Part shown: piece after piece, positions 18,624-27,476 of the stretch
Layout: each line of letters begins with the position of its first letter
Numbering within the stretch: position 1 is the first letter of the stretch
Translations under genes and position numbers: made by a program
From: an uncultured Pseudomonadota bacterium
Lineage (GTDB): Bacteria > Pseudomonadota > Gammaproteobacteria > Methylococcales > Methylomonadaceae
Direction of reading: 5' to 3'
DNA length: 64,000 nt
Assembly: GCA_903848935.1 (NCBI GenBank)
Contig: CAINHO010000033.1
Span: 1 to 64,000 of the forward strand
Notes under the pieces: generated by a model
Databases searched by the model: none
The model's input: only the letters and a program-made list of their open reading frames with translations
Told to the model about the DNA's origin: nothing

Positions 18624-19119
18624 AAGTTACGCCTTTATCCTTTAGTAATTGTCCTAAAATTGCACCAGAAGCCGCCATTGCGTCTTTGGCACCCGCTTTC
18701 TTTTCAGCATCCAACATGGATTTATACACGTCTGTCACAATAGGAATCGCTTTTGGATTTGGCATTCTGCGAACCGAGGAATAACCAATTTTCGCCTTAT
18801 TTTTATCCAAAATTGGAGCAACATGCGTAAACACCCAATAAAAACTGCCGTCTTTCGACATATTTTTCACAAAGGCAAAAATCTCTTTGTCTTCGGCTAA
18901 ATAATCCCAAAGTAATTTAAAAACGACGCGCGGCATATCGGGATGACGCACGATATTGTGTTGACTACCGAGCAGTTCATGTTCTTCATAACCAGAAAAT
19001 TCGATAAAAATTTCATTGCCGTAAATAATACGACCCGTTAAATCTGTTTTCGACACAATGAAATCGCTTTCTCGCATAAAGCGTTCTTCGCTGGTCGGTA
19101 TGATGTCTTTACGTTTCAT
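18589..19119 (-). CDS. Stand-alone PAS-domain protein (Aer-type sensor)
   Basis: The 176-residue protein is a PAS domain of the Aer kind (FIVSKTDLTGRIIYGNEIFIEFSG, then NIVRHPDMP and KDGSFYWV). Aer PAS domains bind FAD and report redox or oxygen state. It is followed by a short helical tail. The same residues recur at the N-terminus of the fused PAS-chemoreceptor at 54655-57348, so the two loci are paralogous. It overlaps the chemoreceptor gene downstream and is presumably its sensory partner. Confidence 0.85.
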   Translation of the reverse strand: MKRKDIIPTSEERFMRESDFIVSKTDLTGRIIYGNEIFIEFSGYEEHELLGSQHNIVRHPDMPRVVFKLLWDYLAEDKEIFAFVKNMSKDGSFYWVFTHVAPILDKNKAKIGYSSVRRMPNPKAIPIVTDVYKSMLDAEKKAGAKDAMAASGAILGQLLKDKGVTYEQLINVLQTL

Positions 19120-19206
19120 AAATTAAACCTGTTTTTATAATTTCTGATGTTTATTGGGCGTTATAATGCCGACATTATGACAGAAATTTTTACTTTTTAA
19201 TGAAAT

Positions 19207-19893
19207 ATGGCACTCTCTGAAACCACTCGTTTACAGTATTTAAATGCGCTAAACGTGACTGTTTGGCAATCGCGTTTTACGCATGAATCTACCGCACCAT
19301 TCGTCGAATCGTCTCATGTTGTTCCGACAGAAAATTCAATTCCTGATTCGTGGGAACGCTTACGCTCGGAGGTTACATCCTGTCAGCTATGCAGTTTATG
19401 TACCACTCGCACGCAAATAGTCTTTGGTGAAGGTAATTTAAATGCCGATTGGTTGTTTGTTGGCGAAGCACCGGGCGAACATGAAGACGAACAGGGGTTG
19501 CCATTTGTCGGCGAAGCGGGGAAATTATTAAGTGAAATGTTCCGCGCCATGCAATTGACGCGCGAAGAGGTCTTCCTCACTAACAGTTTAAAATGCCGCC
19601 CGCCGCTAAATCGTGATCCGCACGTCGATGAAATTAAACAGTGCCGCGATTATTTACAGCGACAAATTGCTTTGATTCAACCGAAATTGATTATTGCTGT
19701 GGGGCGAATTGCTGCACAAACCTTATTAGAAACGCACGAAAAAATAGGTAATTTACGCGGCACAGTTCATTTAGTTGAAAATACGCCGCTAATTGCTATT
19801 TATCACCCCGCGTATTTGCTGCGTTCGCTGACTGAAAAACGCAAAGCGTGGCAAGATTTACAGTTTGCGTTGCAGACGTTTAAGAGCCTTTGA
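19207..19893 (+). CDS. Family 4 uracil-DNA glycosylase (iron-sulfur type)
   Basis: The enzyme removes uracil from DNA during base-excision repair. The 228-residue protein shows motif A with GEAPGEHEDEQGLPFVG, the late HPAYLLR motif, and cysteines suited to a [4Fe-4S] cluster (CQLCSLC at 59-65, Cys-130 in KCRPP, Cys-146 in QCRDYL). The N-terminal 50 residues are family-variable. A TATAAT at 19162-19167 precedes it. rimI starts 9 bases after its stop, an arrangement common in gammaproteobacteria. Confidence 0.93.
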   Translation: MALSETTRLQYLNALNVTVWQSRFTHESTAPFVESSHVVPTENSIPDSWERLRSEVTSCQLCSLCTTRTQIVFGEGNLNADWLFVGEAPGEHEDEQGLPFVGEAGKLLSEMFRAMQLTREEVFLTNSLKCRPPLNRDPHVDEIKQCRDYLQRQIALIQPKLIIAVGRIAAQTLLETHEKIGNLRGTVHLVENTPLIAIYHPAYLLRSLTEKRKAWQDLQFALQTFKSL

Positions 19894-19902
19894 GAATTTA
19901 AA

Positions 19903-20451
19903 ATGCGTGGAATACTAGACCGAGTAAAAGATTTTCTAATTTATGATGCCGATGTGGAGTTTTATGCCAAAGTTTTTCCTGATTCTGTGGGGCGCAAAGA
20001 GCTGATGCGCTTACGAAAAATGAACCGTTCCGACTTATTGCAAGTCGTTGCCATTGAAAAATCGAGCTACCATTTTCCGTGGAGCGAAGATATTTTTCGA
20101 GATTGTTTAAATACCCGTTACGATTGCTGGGTGTGTGAATTGGGCGACGATGTTTTGGGCTATGGCATTATGTCGATGGCAGTCGGTGAAGCGCACATTT
20201 TGAATTTATGCGTGTCACCGAAAGAACAAAAACAAGGCATCGGACGAAAAATTTTAGAACATTTAATTGCGATTGCTAAAAAAGAAGCTGAACAAATGTT
20301 TTTAGAAGTACGTCCATCAAATACCGGCGCGATTGCACTTTATGATTCGATTGGTTTTAATGAAATCGGCGTGCGTAAAGGTTATTACGAAGCCGTCAAT
20401 GGACGCGAAGATGGCTTGATGTTTGCGTTGGTATTATTTAAGGACGAGTAA
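19903..20451 (+). CDS. rimI: Ribosomal protein bS18 alanine N-acetyltransferase
   Basis: RimI acetylates the N-terminal alanine of ribosomal protein bS18. The GNAT fold is seen from about residue 37, with the start LRKMNRSDLLQVVAIEK, acetyl-CoA loop EQKQGIGRKILEHL and EVRPSNTGAIALYDSIGF. At 182 residues it carries about 30 extra N-terminal residues compared with E. coli RimI (148), and a later Met (residue 28 or 34) could be the true start. Its 3' end overlaps the convergent sulfatase-type gene by 14 bases. Confidence 0.9.
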   Translation: MRGILDRVKDFLIYDADVEFYAKVFPDSVGRKELMRLRKMNRSDLLQVVAIEKSSYHFPWSEDIFRDCLNTRYDCWVCELGDDVLGYGIMSMAVGEAHILNLCVSPKEQKQGIGRKILEHLIAIAKKEAEQMFLEVRPSNTGAIALYDSIGFNEIGVRKGYYEAVNGREDGLMFALVLFKDE

Positions 20452-22219
20452 ATTGCCGCCCAATAAACAAATCGTTACTCACAATTTCCACTGCTTTTAA
20501 CCACGCTAATGATTGCTGACATTCGGGCGAATACGGCGGCTCTTTACAAACGTTAATTCGTCCATCGTTAAACTCGTCAAAATGCAACCCCACCAAGGGA
20601 CGAATTCGGCGATTATCCAGCGGCGTGGCGAAATCCATAATCGTCGGCTGATTCAAATGCAACAAATTTAAAATCAGTTTTGGCACTTCATACAACGGCA
20701 AACGCCCAACTTTCAATGCGCCTTTTTCACCATCAATAATCAACAACGGCGTACTGACGTAAGTTTTAAACATCGCGTCCGAAAAGTTGCCACGATTATT
20801 GGTCAAAATCCCCGATTCCACATAACCGGCAAAATGTTCACCCAAAAATGGCAAATGATCGCCAAACGCCACGATAATTCCATGCGGATCACGCTTTTGT
20901 AATTCTTTGACAAAATCGACAAATTCACTCGATTTGTAAAAAGTCGTATTGGCATAAGCCGTGACCTCTTCAACTTCGGACGAACTGGTAATGACAGGCG
21001 GACGGTTTTCATTCAGCGGATAATCCCAATGCCCAAAGTATGTCACGACATAATCCAACAGCGGTTGTTTTGCGGTCAACGTGTCTGAAATTTTCTCTAA
21101 AACCTGACGATACAACGAACTGTCACCCAAAAATTCGCGGTTAATATCGTCTAAAACAAAATCTTTTTCTGACCAATACGTTTGAAAACCGACCCGATGA
21201 TACGCATTGACGCGATTCCAAAACACGGGAACATTTGGGTGTGAAACGACAGTCTTATAACCTTTATCCGCCAGCAATCGCGGCAAACATGGCACGTCAT
21301 TTAACAATTGCCGCTCAAATTTCACCGTGTTTTTTGTAACGGGAAAACCGCATAACACTTCAAACTCGGAATTCGCCGTCATGCCTGCAAAAACGGGAAC
21401 AATAGCAGTTGAATTGTCTGCACTTTTCCACAATTTACGAAAATTATCCGACAATGGATTTTTGCTAAATTTTACTTTCACCAAATTATTCGCGTCCCAA
21501 AACGATTCAAGTAAAACGATATGCACATTGCGCGGGGTGAATTCTTCAAACGTATTTTCGTGCGAATGTTGCGCTAAAACTTGCGCGGCTTGACGCGCTT
21601 TATCGGCATCGGGCGGCTCGTCAGCCACCAAAAAATAACGTGCCGTTTCAACCAACGTGTGAATAGTTGCGCCTTGCCACACATAATTTGAACGTTGATC
21701 CCATTCTTTCGTGCCAATGTAAGTGTCAATCGGGTACACGATTGCATTGGGTTGATATAGCATTGTCAGCGTTAATAATCCGGTAAAAACACCGCCAATA
21801 TAATTTCGCCACGTTCGTAGTGTGAGATTAAATATCGCCAAAATTACCAATGCGACCAACGGCAAGGCTAACGCGAAAAATTTCCAACCACTTAAAATCA
21901 GCAATAACGAGCGTAATGCAAAAATATCATCTGGCATTAAAGGGCCGCCAAAAAAAGCAATTTTAATCGGATTACCCAAATATAAAACACCCATAATCAG
22001 CGCGTGTAAAATCAAGAAAATCCAGGCGCGACGCGACAGAGCAAACAACATATAAGCCAGTATTAACTGGACAAAAAAATCGAGCGGCATCGACGTTAAC
22101 GCAATTTCCACGTCGAATTGCCACACGCTAATCAAGTAATAAAACGCATAAAAAAAGGCGGTGGAATAAATGGGTAAAGCAGTATATTTGAAATGACGAA
22201 GGTGCCGTGTTTGAGTCAT
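20438..22219 (-). CDS. LTA-synthase-family phosphoglycerol/phosphoethanolamine-type transferase
   Basis: The 593-residue protein has five N-terminal membrane helices (about residues 10-175), then a periplasmic sulfatase-fold domain. The catalytic region is visible as VFAGMTANSEFEVLCGFP, where the Thr corresponds to the LtaS nucleophile, with VVSHPNVPVFWNR and AFGDHLPFLG downstream. In Gram-negatives such enzymes (OpgB-like) decorate periplasmic glucans or surface glycans with phosphoglycerol. The actual acceptor is unknown. It is a single-gene reverse-strand unit between rimI and the kdp island. Confidence 0.85.
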   Translation of the reverse strand: MTQTRHLRHFKYTALPIYSTAFFYAFYYLISVWQFDVEIALTSMPLDFFVQLILAYMLFALSRRAWIFLILHALIMGVLYLGNPIKIAFFGGPLMPDDIFALRSLLLILSGWKFFALALPLVALVILAIFNLTLRTWRNYIGGVFTGLLTLTMLYQPNAIVYPIDTYIGTKEWDQRSNYVWQGATIHTLVETARYFLVADEPPDADKARQAAQVLAQHSHENTFEEFTPRNVHIVLLESFWDANNLVKVKFSKNPLSDNFRKLWKSADNSTAIVPVFAGMTANSEFEVLCGFPVTKNTVKFERQLLNDVPCLPRLLADKGYKTVVSHPNVPVFWNRVNAYHRVGFQTYWSEKDFVLDDINREFLGDSSLYRQVLEKISDTLTAKQPLLDYVVTYFGHWDYPLNENRPPVITSSSEVEEVTAYANTTFYKSSEFVDFVKELQKRDPHGIIVAFGDHLPFLGEHFAGYVESGILTNNRGNFSDAMFKTYVSTPLLIIDGEKGALKVGRLPLYEVPKLILNLLHLNQPTIMDFATPLDNRRIRPLVGLHFDEFNDGRINVCKEPPYSPECQQSLAWLKAVEIVSNDLFIGRQFTRP

Positions 22220-22307
22220 GAATGTTTTTTGTAATTAAAAATTTTAAAGTAAACAATGCTGTTGGATTCTAGTTTGCACATTTTTTTATCAAACCACTAT
22301 ATTTAAT

Positions 22308-22332
22308 TTTTACAGCATTTTTACCTGATTTG
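22308..22332 (+). promoter_or_regulatory. Candidate KdpE-type regulatory site before the kdp genes
   Basis: TTTTTACAGCATTTTTACC and flanking bases hold two TTTTTAC boxes 10-11 bases apart, 54-78 bases before the first small gene. KdpE of E. coli binds a T-rich sequence with TTTTTTTACA followed by a C-rich block, so similarity is partial. Similar ACATTTTTA boxes occur near 27447 and 31160. Confidence 0.4.
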
Positions 22333-22385
22333 GGGTTAGATTATGGTCACTTCAGTTTTTGAGTGATTTTAGGTAAGGAGGTTTT

Positions 22386-22478
22386 ATGAGTAGTGTCTAT
22401 TTTGGATTGATAGTGATTTTTTTCGCTATCACCGTCGCGCTGGTTTATGCCTGTGAGAAATTAAGGGGACGATCATGA
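22386..22478 (+). CDS. 30-residue hydrophobic peptide preceding kdpF
   Basis: A strong ribosome-binding site (AAGGAGG, 5 bases before ATG) starts a 30-codon frame, MSSVYFGLIVIFFAITVALV then YACEKLRGRS. It is a single membrane helix with a positively charged tail. Its stop overlaps the kdpF ATG (ATCATGA). I recall similar unnamed peptides with an ACE-L tail upstream of kdpF in other proteobacteria. A role as a small Kdp subunit or regulator is inference. Confidence 0.7.
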   Translation: MSSVYFGLIVIFFAITVALVYACEKLRGRS

Positions 22479-22564
22479 GCTGGGTTTATTTGTTAAGTGG
22501 TGTACTTACGTTGGCAATTTTTGTTTATCTGGTTGCCGCGCTGTTTTATCCGGAGAAATTCTGA
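22475..22564 (+). CDS. kdpF: K(+)-transporting ATPase subunit F
   Basis: KdpF is a single-helix lipid-like stabiliser of the KdpFABC complex. The 29-residue frame starts MSWVYLLSGVLTLAIFVYLV and ends with the diagnostic AALFYPEKF, matching the 29-residue E. coli peptide in length and tail. It overlaps the preceding peptide by 4 bases and kdpA by 1 base. Confidence 0.95.
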   Translation: MSWVYLLSGVLTLAIFVYLVAALFYPEKF

Positions 22565-24375
22565 TGACAAGTAACAGTTTTTTACAAGTTGCATTTTATG
22601 TTATTACCTTGTTAGCTCTCGCTAAACCGTTAGGTCGGTATATGGCGAATGTCTATGAGGATAAATCCGTTGGTTTGAATCGGTTATTAGCTCCCGTCGA
22701 AACCTCTATTTACAGTTTGAGCGGCGTTAATCCGAAAGAAGAAATGCGCTGGACAGATTATGCTATCGCTTTACTGATGTTTAATTTATTGGGTGCGCTG
22801 GCAGTTTTTATGTTGCAACGGTTTCAAGCCGACCTGCCTTTTAATCCTCAAAACTTGTCTGCGGTTAGCCCGGATTCAGCCTTCAATACTGCCGCCAGTT
22901 TTGCCACGAATACCAATTGGCAAGGTTATGGTGGTGAAACAACGATGAGTTATCTCACGCAAATGTTGGGATTGACGGTGCAAAACTTTGTTTCAGCTGC
23001 AACGGGCATGGCGGTGTTAGTCGCTTTGATTCGCGGTTTTATTCGCCGAAACAGCGACAGCATTGGTAATTTCTGGGTCGATTTAACTCGTAGCACATTG
23101 TATATCCTGATGCCATTGTCATTGATTTTAGCGTTATTACTGGTCGGACAAGGTGTGGTTCAAACGTTTAGTGCTTATCACACCGTTCCATTGGTTGAGT
23201 CTGTCAGTTACGAACAACCAAAACTAGGCGCAGATGGTCAAGCGTTACAAGATGCCGATGGAAAACCCGTCATGGAATCGGTTGAAGCTAAAGAACAAAT
23301 CATTGCCGTAGGCCCTGCCGCTTCACAAGTCGCTATCAAGCAACTTGGCACGAATGGTGGTGGTTTTTTCAACGTCAATTCAGCGCATCCGTTAGAGAAT
23401 CCCACACCACTAAGCAACTTTCTTGAAATGCTTTCGATTCTGCTGATTCCTGCCGCGTTGTGTTACACCTTTGGTGTGATGGTCGGTGATACGCGACAAG
23501 GTTGGGCTATTCTCGCGGCGATGACGATAGTTTTAGTTTCATTGATTTTCATCGAAGTTCCCGCAGAACAAGGTGGAAATCCTGCTTTTGCTTCGTTAAG
23601 TATCGACCAAACAACGACCAGCGAAATGCAGGCTGGCGGAAATATGGAAGGCAAAGAAACCCGCTTTGGCATCACAAATTCTGCTTTATGGGCAGTGGCT
23701 ACAACAGCGGCTTCTAATGGTTCAGTAAATTCCATGCACGATTCGTTCACACCGATTGGCGGCATGATACCGATGTGGCTGATGCAATTAGGTGAAGTGA
23801 TTTTCGGCGGTGTCGGTTCTGGTCTTTACGGCATGATTATGTTTGCGATTGTCGCGGTGTTTGTCTCAGGTTTGATGATTGGCAGAACGCCCGAATATCT
23901 CGGTAAAAAAATCGAAGCCTACGAAATGAAAATGGCAGCCATCACAATTTTAATTCCGCCACTTGTTGTATTGGGTGGAACGGCATTAGCGGTCATGGTT
24001 GCAATCGGTAAATCCTCTGTTTTCAATCCTGGCGCACACGGCTTTAGTGAAGTGCTTTACGCGCTTTCATCCGCAGGAAACAACAATGGCAGTGCGTTTG
24101 GTGGACTTTCAGCGAATACGCCGTTTTATAACACCCTATTGGGAATCGCAATGCTATTTTCACGTTTTTGGCTAACGGTGCCGGTACTTGCTATTGCAGG
24201 TTCACTCGCGGCGAAAAAAATTGTCCCCGTCGGAATGGGAACGTTACCCACGCATACACCATTGTTTGTGGCGTTGTTGATTGGCGTTGTTCTTATGGTC
24301 GGGGCATTAACGTTTTTGCCCGCACTCGCGCTCGGTCCCGTGGTGGAACATTTACAAATGATTCACGCTAAGTAA
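22564..24375 (+). CDS. kdpA: K(+)-transporting ATPase subunit A
   Basis: KdpA is the channel-like K+-selective subunit of the high-affinity Kdp pump in the inner membrane. The 603-residue protein has about ten helices and the four pseudo-filter repeats, for example [59 protein letters not shown] and [14 protein letters not shown]. Length and motifs are complete. It starts on the kdpF stop (TGATG). Confidence 0.97.
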   Translation: MTSNSFLQVAFYVITLLALAKPLGRYMANVYEDKSVGLNRLLAPVETSIYSLSGVNPKEEMRWTDYAIALLMFNLLGALAVFMLQRFQADLPFNPQNLSAVSPDSAFNTAASFATNTNWQGYGGETTMSYLTQMLGLTVQNFVSAATGMAVLVALIRGFIRRNSDSIGNFWVDLTRSTLYILMPLSLILALLLVGQGVVQTFSAYHTVPLVESVSYEQPKLGADGQALQDADGKPVMESVEAKEQIIAVGPAASQVAIKQLGTNGGGFFNVNSAHPLENPTPLSNFLEMLSILLIPAALCYTFGVMVGDTRQGWAILAAMTIVLVSLIFIEVPAEQGGNPAFASLSIDQTTTSEMQAGGNMEGKETRFGITNSALWAVATTAASNGSVNSMHDSFTPIGGMIPMWLMQLGEVIFGGVGSGLYGMIMFAIVAVFVSGLMIGRTPEYLGKKIEAYEMKMAAITILIPPLVVLGGTALAVMVAIGKSSVFNPGAHGFSEVLYALSSAGNNNGSAFGGLSANTPFYNTLLGIAMLFSRFWLTVPVLAIAGSLAAKKIVPVGMGTLPTHTPLFVALLIGVVLMVGALTFLPALALGPVVEHLQMIHAK

Positions 24376-24382
24376 TTTGGTG

Positions 24383-24410
24383 AATTGGAGAATTGGAGAA
24401 TTGGAGAATT
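24383..24410 (+). repeat. Tandem 8-bp AATTGGAG repeats over the kdpB ribosome-binding site
   Basis: Three perfect copies of AATTGGAG (24383, 24391, 24399) plus a partial AATT lead directly to TTATG of kdpB. Each unit has a GGAG Shine-Dalgarno core. Only the last one (24403-24406) sits at normal spacing (6 bases). Confidence 0.9.
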
Positions 24411-24412
24411 TT

Positions 24413-26506
24413 ATGAGTGAAAAAGTGATTTCAATGTCTTTGTTTGAGCCACAAATCCTTAAAACAGCTTTGGTGGATTCATTCCGAAAACTCACACCAC
24501 AGCAACAATGGAAAAATCCAGTGATGTTTGTGGTTTATATCGGCAGTATGCTGACCACATTACTTTGGCTACTCGCGCTTAATGGTGTGGGAAAAGATCC
24601 TGCTGGGTTCATTTTAGCCGTGACGTTATGGTTATGGGGAACCGTCTTGTTTGCCAATTTTGCCGAAGCCATTGCTGAAGGACGCAGTAAAGCACAAGCT
24701 TCATTTTTGCGAAATTCCAAACGCGACATCTCAGCCAAATTGATGGGAAAAATCCATCAGAACGCAAGTTATTCTGAGTATCAGCATTTGTTTACCCGAA
24801 TAGTGAGTAATAATCTGCGCCGGGGCGATGTAGTTTTGGTAGAAGCGGGCGATTTTGTTCCAGGTGACGGTGAGGTCATTGAAGGGGTTGCGTCGGTTGA
24901 TGAAAGTGCCATTACAGGTGAAAGTGCGCCTGTCATTCGTGAATCAGGTGGTGATTTTAGTTCGGTGACAGGTGGCACACGGGTTTTATCCGATTGGCTT
25001 GTGGTACGAATCACCGCAAATCCGGGTGAATCCTTTTTAGATCGCATGATTGCCATGGTTGAAAATGCCAAACGCCAAAAAACGCCGAATGAAATTGCGT
25101 TGACGATTTTGTTAGTCGCGTTGACATTGGTGTTTTTAATGGCAACCGTGACGTTATTACCGTTTTCATTATATGCAGTCGAAATTTCAGGTTCTGGAGA
25201 ACCGATTACGATTACTGTATTAGTGGCGTTGTTAGTTTGTTTAATTCCTACCACCATTGGCGGTTTGTTATCTGCGATTGGTGTGGCAGGGATTGGGCGA
25301 ATGATGCAAAGAAACGTTGTCGCAACTTCTGGTAAGGCAGTTGAAGCGGCGGGCGATATTGACATTTTACTGTTAGATAAAACCGGCACGATTACTCTGG
25401 GCAATCGACAAGCCTCGGCATTTATCAATGTTCGTGGCGTGAATGACAGTGAACTCGCCGATGCCGCGCAATTAGCGTCACTTGCAGATGAAACCCCCGA
25501 AGGTCGCAGTATTGTCGTTTTAGCAAAACAACGTTATGGATTAAGAGCGCGTGACATCCATTCATTGGGCGCGACATTCGTTCATTTCAGCGCACAAACT
25601 CGAATGAGTGGCGTAAACATGGAAGGACGGCAAATTCGCAAAGGCGCAGCTGAGGCAATTCGTGCTTACGTTGAAGAATTGGGCGGTTCATTTCCACTAG
25701 ACCTTCAAAAAATGGTTGATGACGTGGCACGTCGCGGAAGTACACCGTTAGTTGTGGCAGACGGAACTCGCGTTTTAGGTGTAATCGAACTCAAAGATAT
25801 TGTTAAAGGTGGCATTAAAGAACGTTTCGCCGAATTGCGCCAAATGGGCATCAAAACCATCATGATTACTGGCGATAACCGCTTGACCGCTGCGGCAATT
25901 GCCGCTGAAGCAGGAGTTGATGATTTTTTAGCGGAAGCGACCCCCGAAGCAAAACTTAAATTGATTCGTCAATATCAAGCCGAAGGACGATTAGTTGCGA
26001 TGACGGGTGACGGTACGAATGATGCGCCAGCTTTAGCGCAAGCTGATGTTGCCGTTGCAATGAACAGCGGTACGCAAGCAGCGAAAGAAGCGGGCAATAT
26101 GGTTGATTTGGATTCTAACCCGACAAAATTGATTGAAATTGTCGAAACGGGTAAACAAATGTTGATGACACGCGGCGCATTGACCACATTCAGTATTGCT
26201 AATGACGTTGCTAAATATTTTGCAATTATTCCCGCCGCATTTGCGACGACTTACCCAGTGCTTAACGTGTTAAACGTGATGGGATTAGCCACACCAGCAA
26301 GTGCGATTTTATCGGCTGTGATTTTCAATGCGCTGATTATTGTGGCTCTGATTCCGTTAGCGTTAAAAGGCATCAAATATAAGCCGGTTGGTGCAGCGAC
26401 GTTGTTGCAAAATAATCTGCTGATTTACGGCGTAGGCGGTTTGATTGTTCCGTTTATTGGTATTAAAGCGATTGACCTGATTTTGGTCATGCTTGGTTTG
26501 GTTTAA
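24413..26506 (+). CDS. kdpB: K(+)-transporting ATPase subunit B (P-type ATPase)
   Basis: KdpB is the ATP-hydrolysing P-type ATPase subunit. The start chosen is the ATG at 24413, which follows a GGAG and gives [14 protein letters not shown]; an upstream TTG would translate the 8-bp repeats. The 697-residue protein shows [13 protein letters not shown], the phosphorylation motif [12 protein letters not shown] with Asp-322, [29 protein letters not shown] and [21 protein letters not shown]. All catalytic motifs are intact. Confidence 0.97.
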   Translation: MSEKVISMSLFEPQILKTALVDSFRKLTPQQQWKNPVMFVVYIGSMLTTLLWLLALNGVGKDPAGFILAVTLWLWGTVLFANFAEAIAEGRSKAQASFLRNSKRDISAKLMGKIHQNASYSEYQHLFTRIVSNNLRRGDVVLVEAGDFVPGDGEVIEGVASVDESAITGESAPVIRESGGDFSSVTGGTRVLSDWLVVRITANPGESFLDRMIAMVENAKRQKTPNEIALTILLVALTLVFLMATVTLLPFSLYAVEISGSGEPITITVLVALLVCLIPTTIGGLLSAIGVAGIGRMMQRNVVATSGKAVEAAGDIDILLLDKTGTITLGNRQASAFINVRGVNDSELADAAQLASLADETPEGRSIVVLAKQRYGLRARDIHSLGATFVHFSAQTRMSGVNMEGRQIRKGAAEAIRAYVEELGGSFPLDLQKMVDDVARRGSTPLVVADGTRVLGVIELKDIVKGGIKERFAELRQMGIKTIMITGDNRLTAAAIAAEAGVDDFLAEATPEAKLKLIRQYQAEGRLVAMTGDGTNDAPALAQADVAVAMNSGTQAAKEAGNMVDLDSNPTKLIEIVETGKQMLMTRGALTTFSIANDVAKYFAIIPAAFATTYPVLNVLNVMGLATPASAILSAVIFNALIIVALIPLALKGIKYKPVGAATLLQNNLLIYGVGGLIVPFIGIKAIDLILVMLGLV

Positions 26507-26516
26507 GGAGATCATC

Positions 26517-27092
26517 ATGATTAAGCATTTAAAACCGGCTATGATTTTGTTTGTGTTATTGAGCGTATTAACCGGTTTCATTTACCCCGCCGTAGTCACA
26601 GTTTTGGCGCAAATTATTTTTCCTGAACAAGCCAATGGTAGTTTGTTAACCGACGGTAAAGGAAAACTCACCGGGTCGATCTTAATTGGACAATCGTTTA
26701 GTAGTCCAAAATATTTTTGGGGACGACCTTCTGCTACTGCACCATTCGCGTATAACGCAGGAGCTTCCAGTGGTTCAAACTTAGGTCCAACGAACCCTGC
26801 TTTAGTTGATGCGGTTAAAGCGCGTATTGAAACGTTAAAAGCGGCGGATCCAAAAAATGAAGCACCGATTCCTGTTGATTTAATTACGACATCGGGCAGT
26901 GGATTAGATCCGCATATCAGTCCAGCGGCGGCGAATTATCAAATCAATCGCGTTGCTAAAGCACGAAACCTAAAACCAGAAAAACTCCATGCTTTGGTTG
27001 AAGCACATACCGAATCACGGCAGTTAGGGTTCTTAGGTGAGCCAGGCGTAAATGTTTTAAAACTAAACTTGGCATTGGATAACATCCACTAG
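26517..27092 (+). CDS. kdpC: K(+)-transporting ATPase subunit C
   Basis: KdpC is the single-helix periplasmic subunit that completes KdpFABC. The ATG at 26517 follows TAAGGAG and gives a 191-residue protein. It shows the N-terminal helix ([17 protein letters not shown]), [43 protein letters not shown] and [13 protein letters not shown], all typical. A GTG farther upstream within kdpB is not needed. Confidence 0.96.
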   Translation: MIKHLKPAMILFVLLSVLTGFIYPAVVTVLAQIIFPEQANGSLLTDGKGKLTGSILIGQSFSSPKYFWGRPSATAPFAYNAGASSGSNLGPTNPALVDAVKARIETLKAADPKNEAPIPVDLITTSGSGLDPHISPAAANYQINRVAKARNLKPEKLHALVEAHTESRQLGFLGEPGVNVLKLNLALDNIH

Positions 27093-27109
27093 CTTTCGTG
27101 GAGTTTGTC

Positions 27110-27400
27110 ATGAAATTCGGATATAAATTGTTGATTTTTGTAACCTCTCTGCAAGTTGCTATGGCGGCGGATGCGACCATTACAGATAATCGCTATGCGC
27201 TGCCTTCAAACAAATCGTATATAGACCCTTGTCAAAAAGAAGCGTTGTTGTTACATCATGGAAGTATTGAGAAACAACAGACGCTACATCGACACAATGA
27301 TTTTTGGGTGCAATATGAGATACAGATGCTGGACGGCTCGGAGTGGTTTGTGTCGTGCGATTTAGCGACCGGTAAAATTATTCGTGAGCAGCATAATTAG
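27110..27400 (+). CDS. Small secreted protein, PepSY-like
   Basis: The ATG at 27110 is preceded by GGAG at good distance. The 96-residue product has a signal peptide (KFGYKLLIFVTSLQVAMA) and a mature domain with HGSIEKQQTLHRHNDFWVQY and LATGKIIRE, a layout like a small PepSY domain; Cys pairs are possible. It follows kdpC by 17 bases and probably shares the kdp transcript. Its function is unknown; binding near the pump or inhibiting a protease are guesses. Confidence 0.7.
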   Translation: MKFGYKLLIFVTSLQVAMAADATITDNRYALPSNKSYIDPCQKEALLLHHGSIEKQQTLHRHNDFWVQYEIQMLDGSEWFVSCDLATGKIIREQHN

Positions 27401-27476
27401 TCGATGCAAAATGCACGGATGCCGTTTTCATGGCAAATCTTTAACATTTTTAAGAACATTAACAACATTTGTCACT

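Noticed and set aside
24377-24412. TTG start for kdpB giving 12 extra residues
   Set aside because: It would translate the AATTGGAG repeats; the ATG at 24413 has a well-placed GGAG and the family N-terminus.
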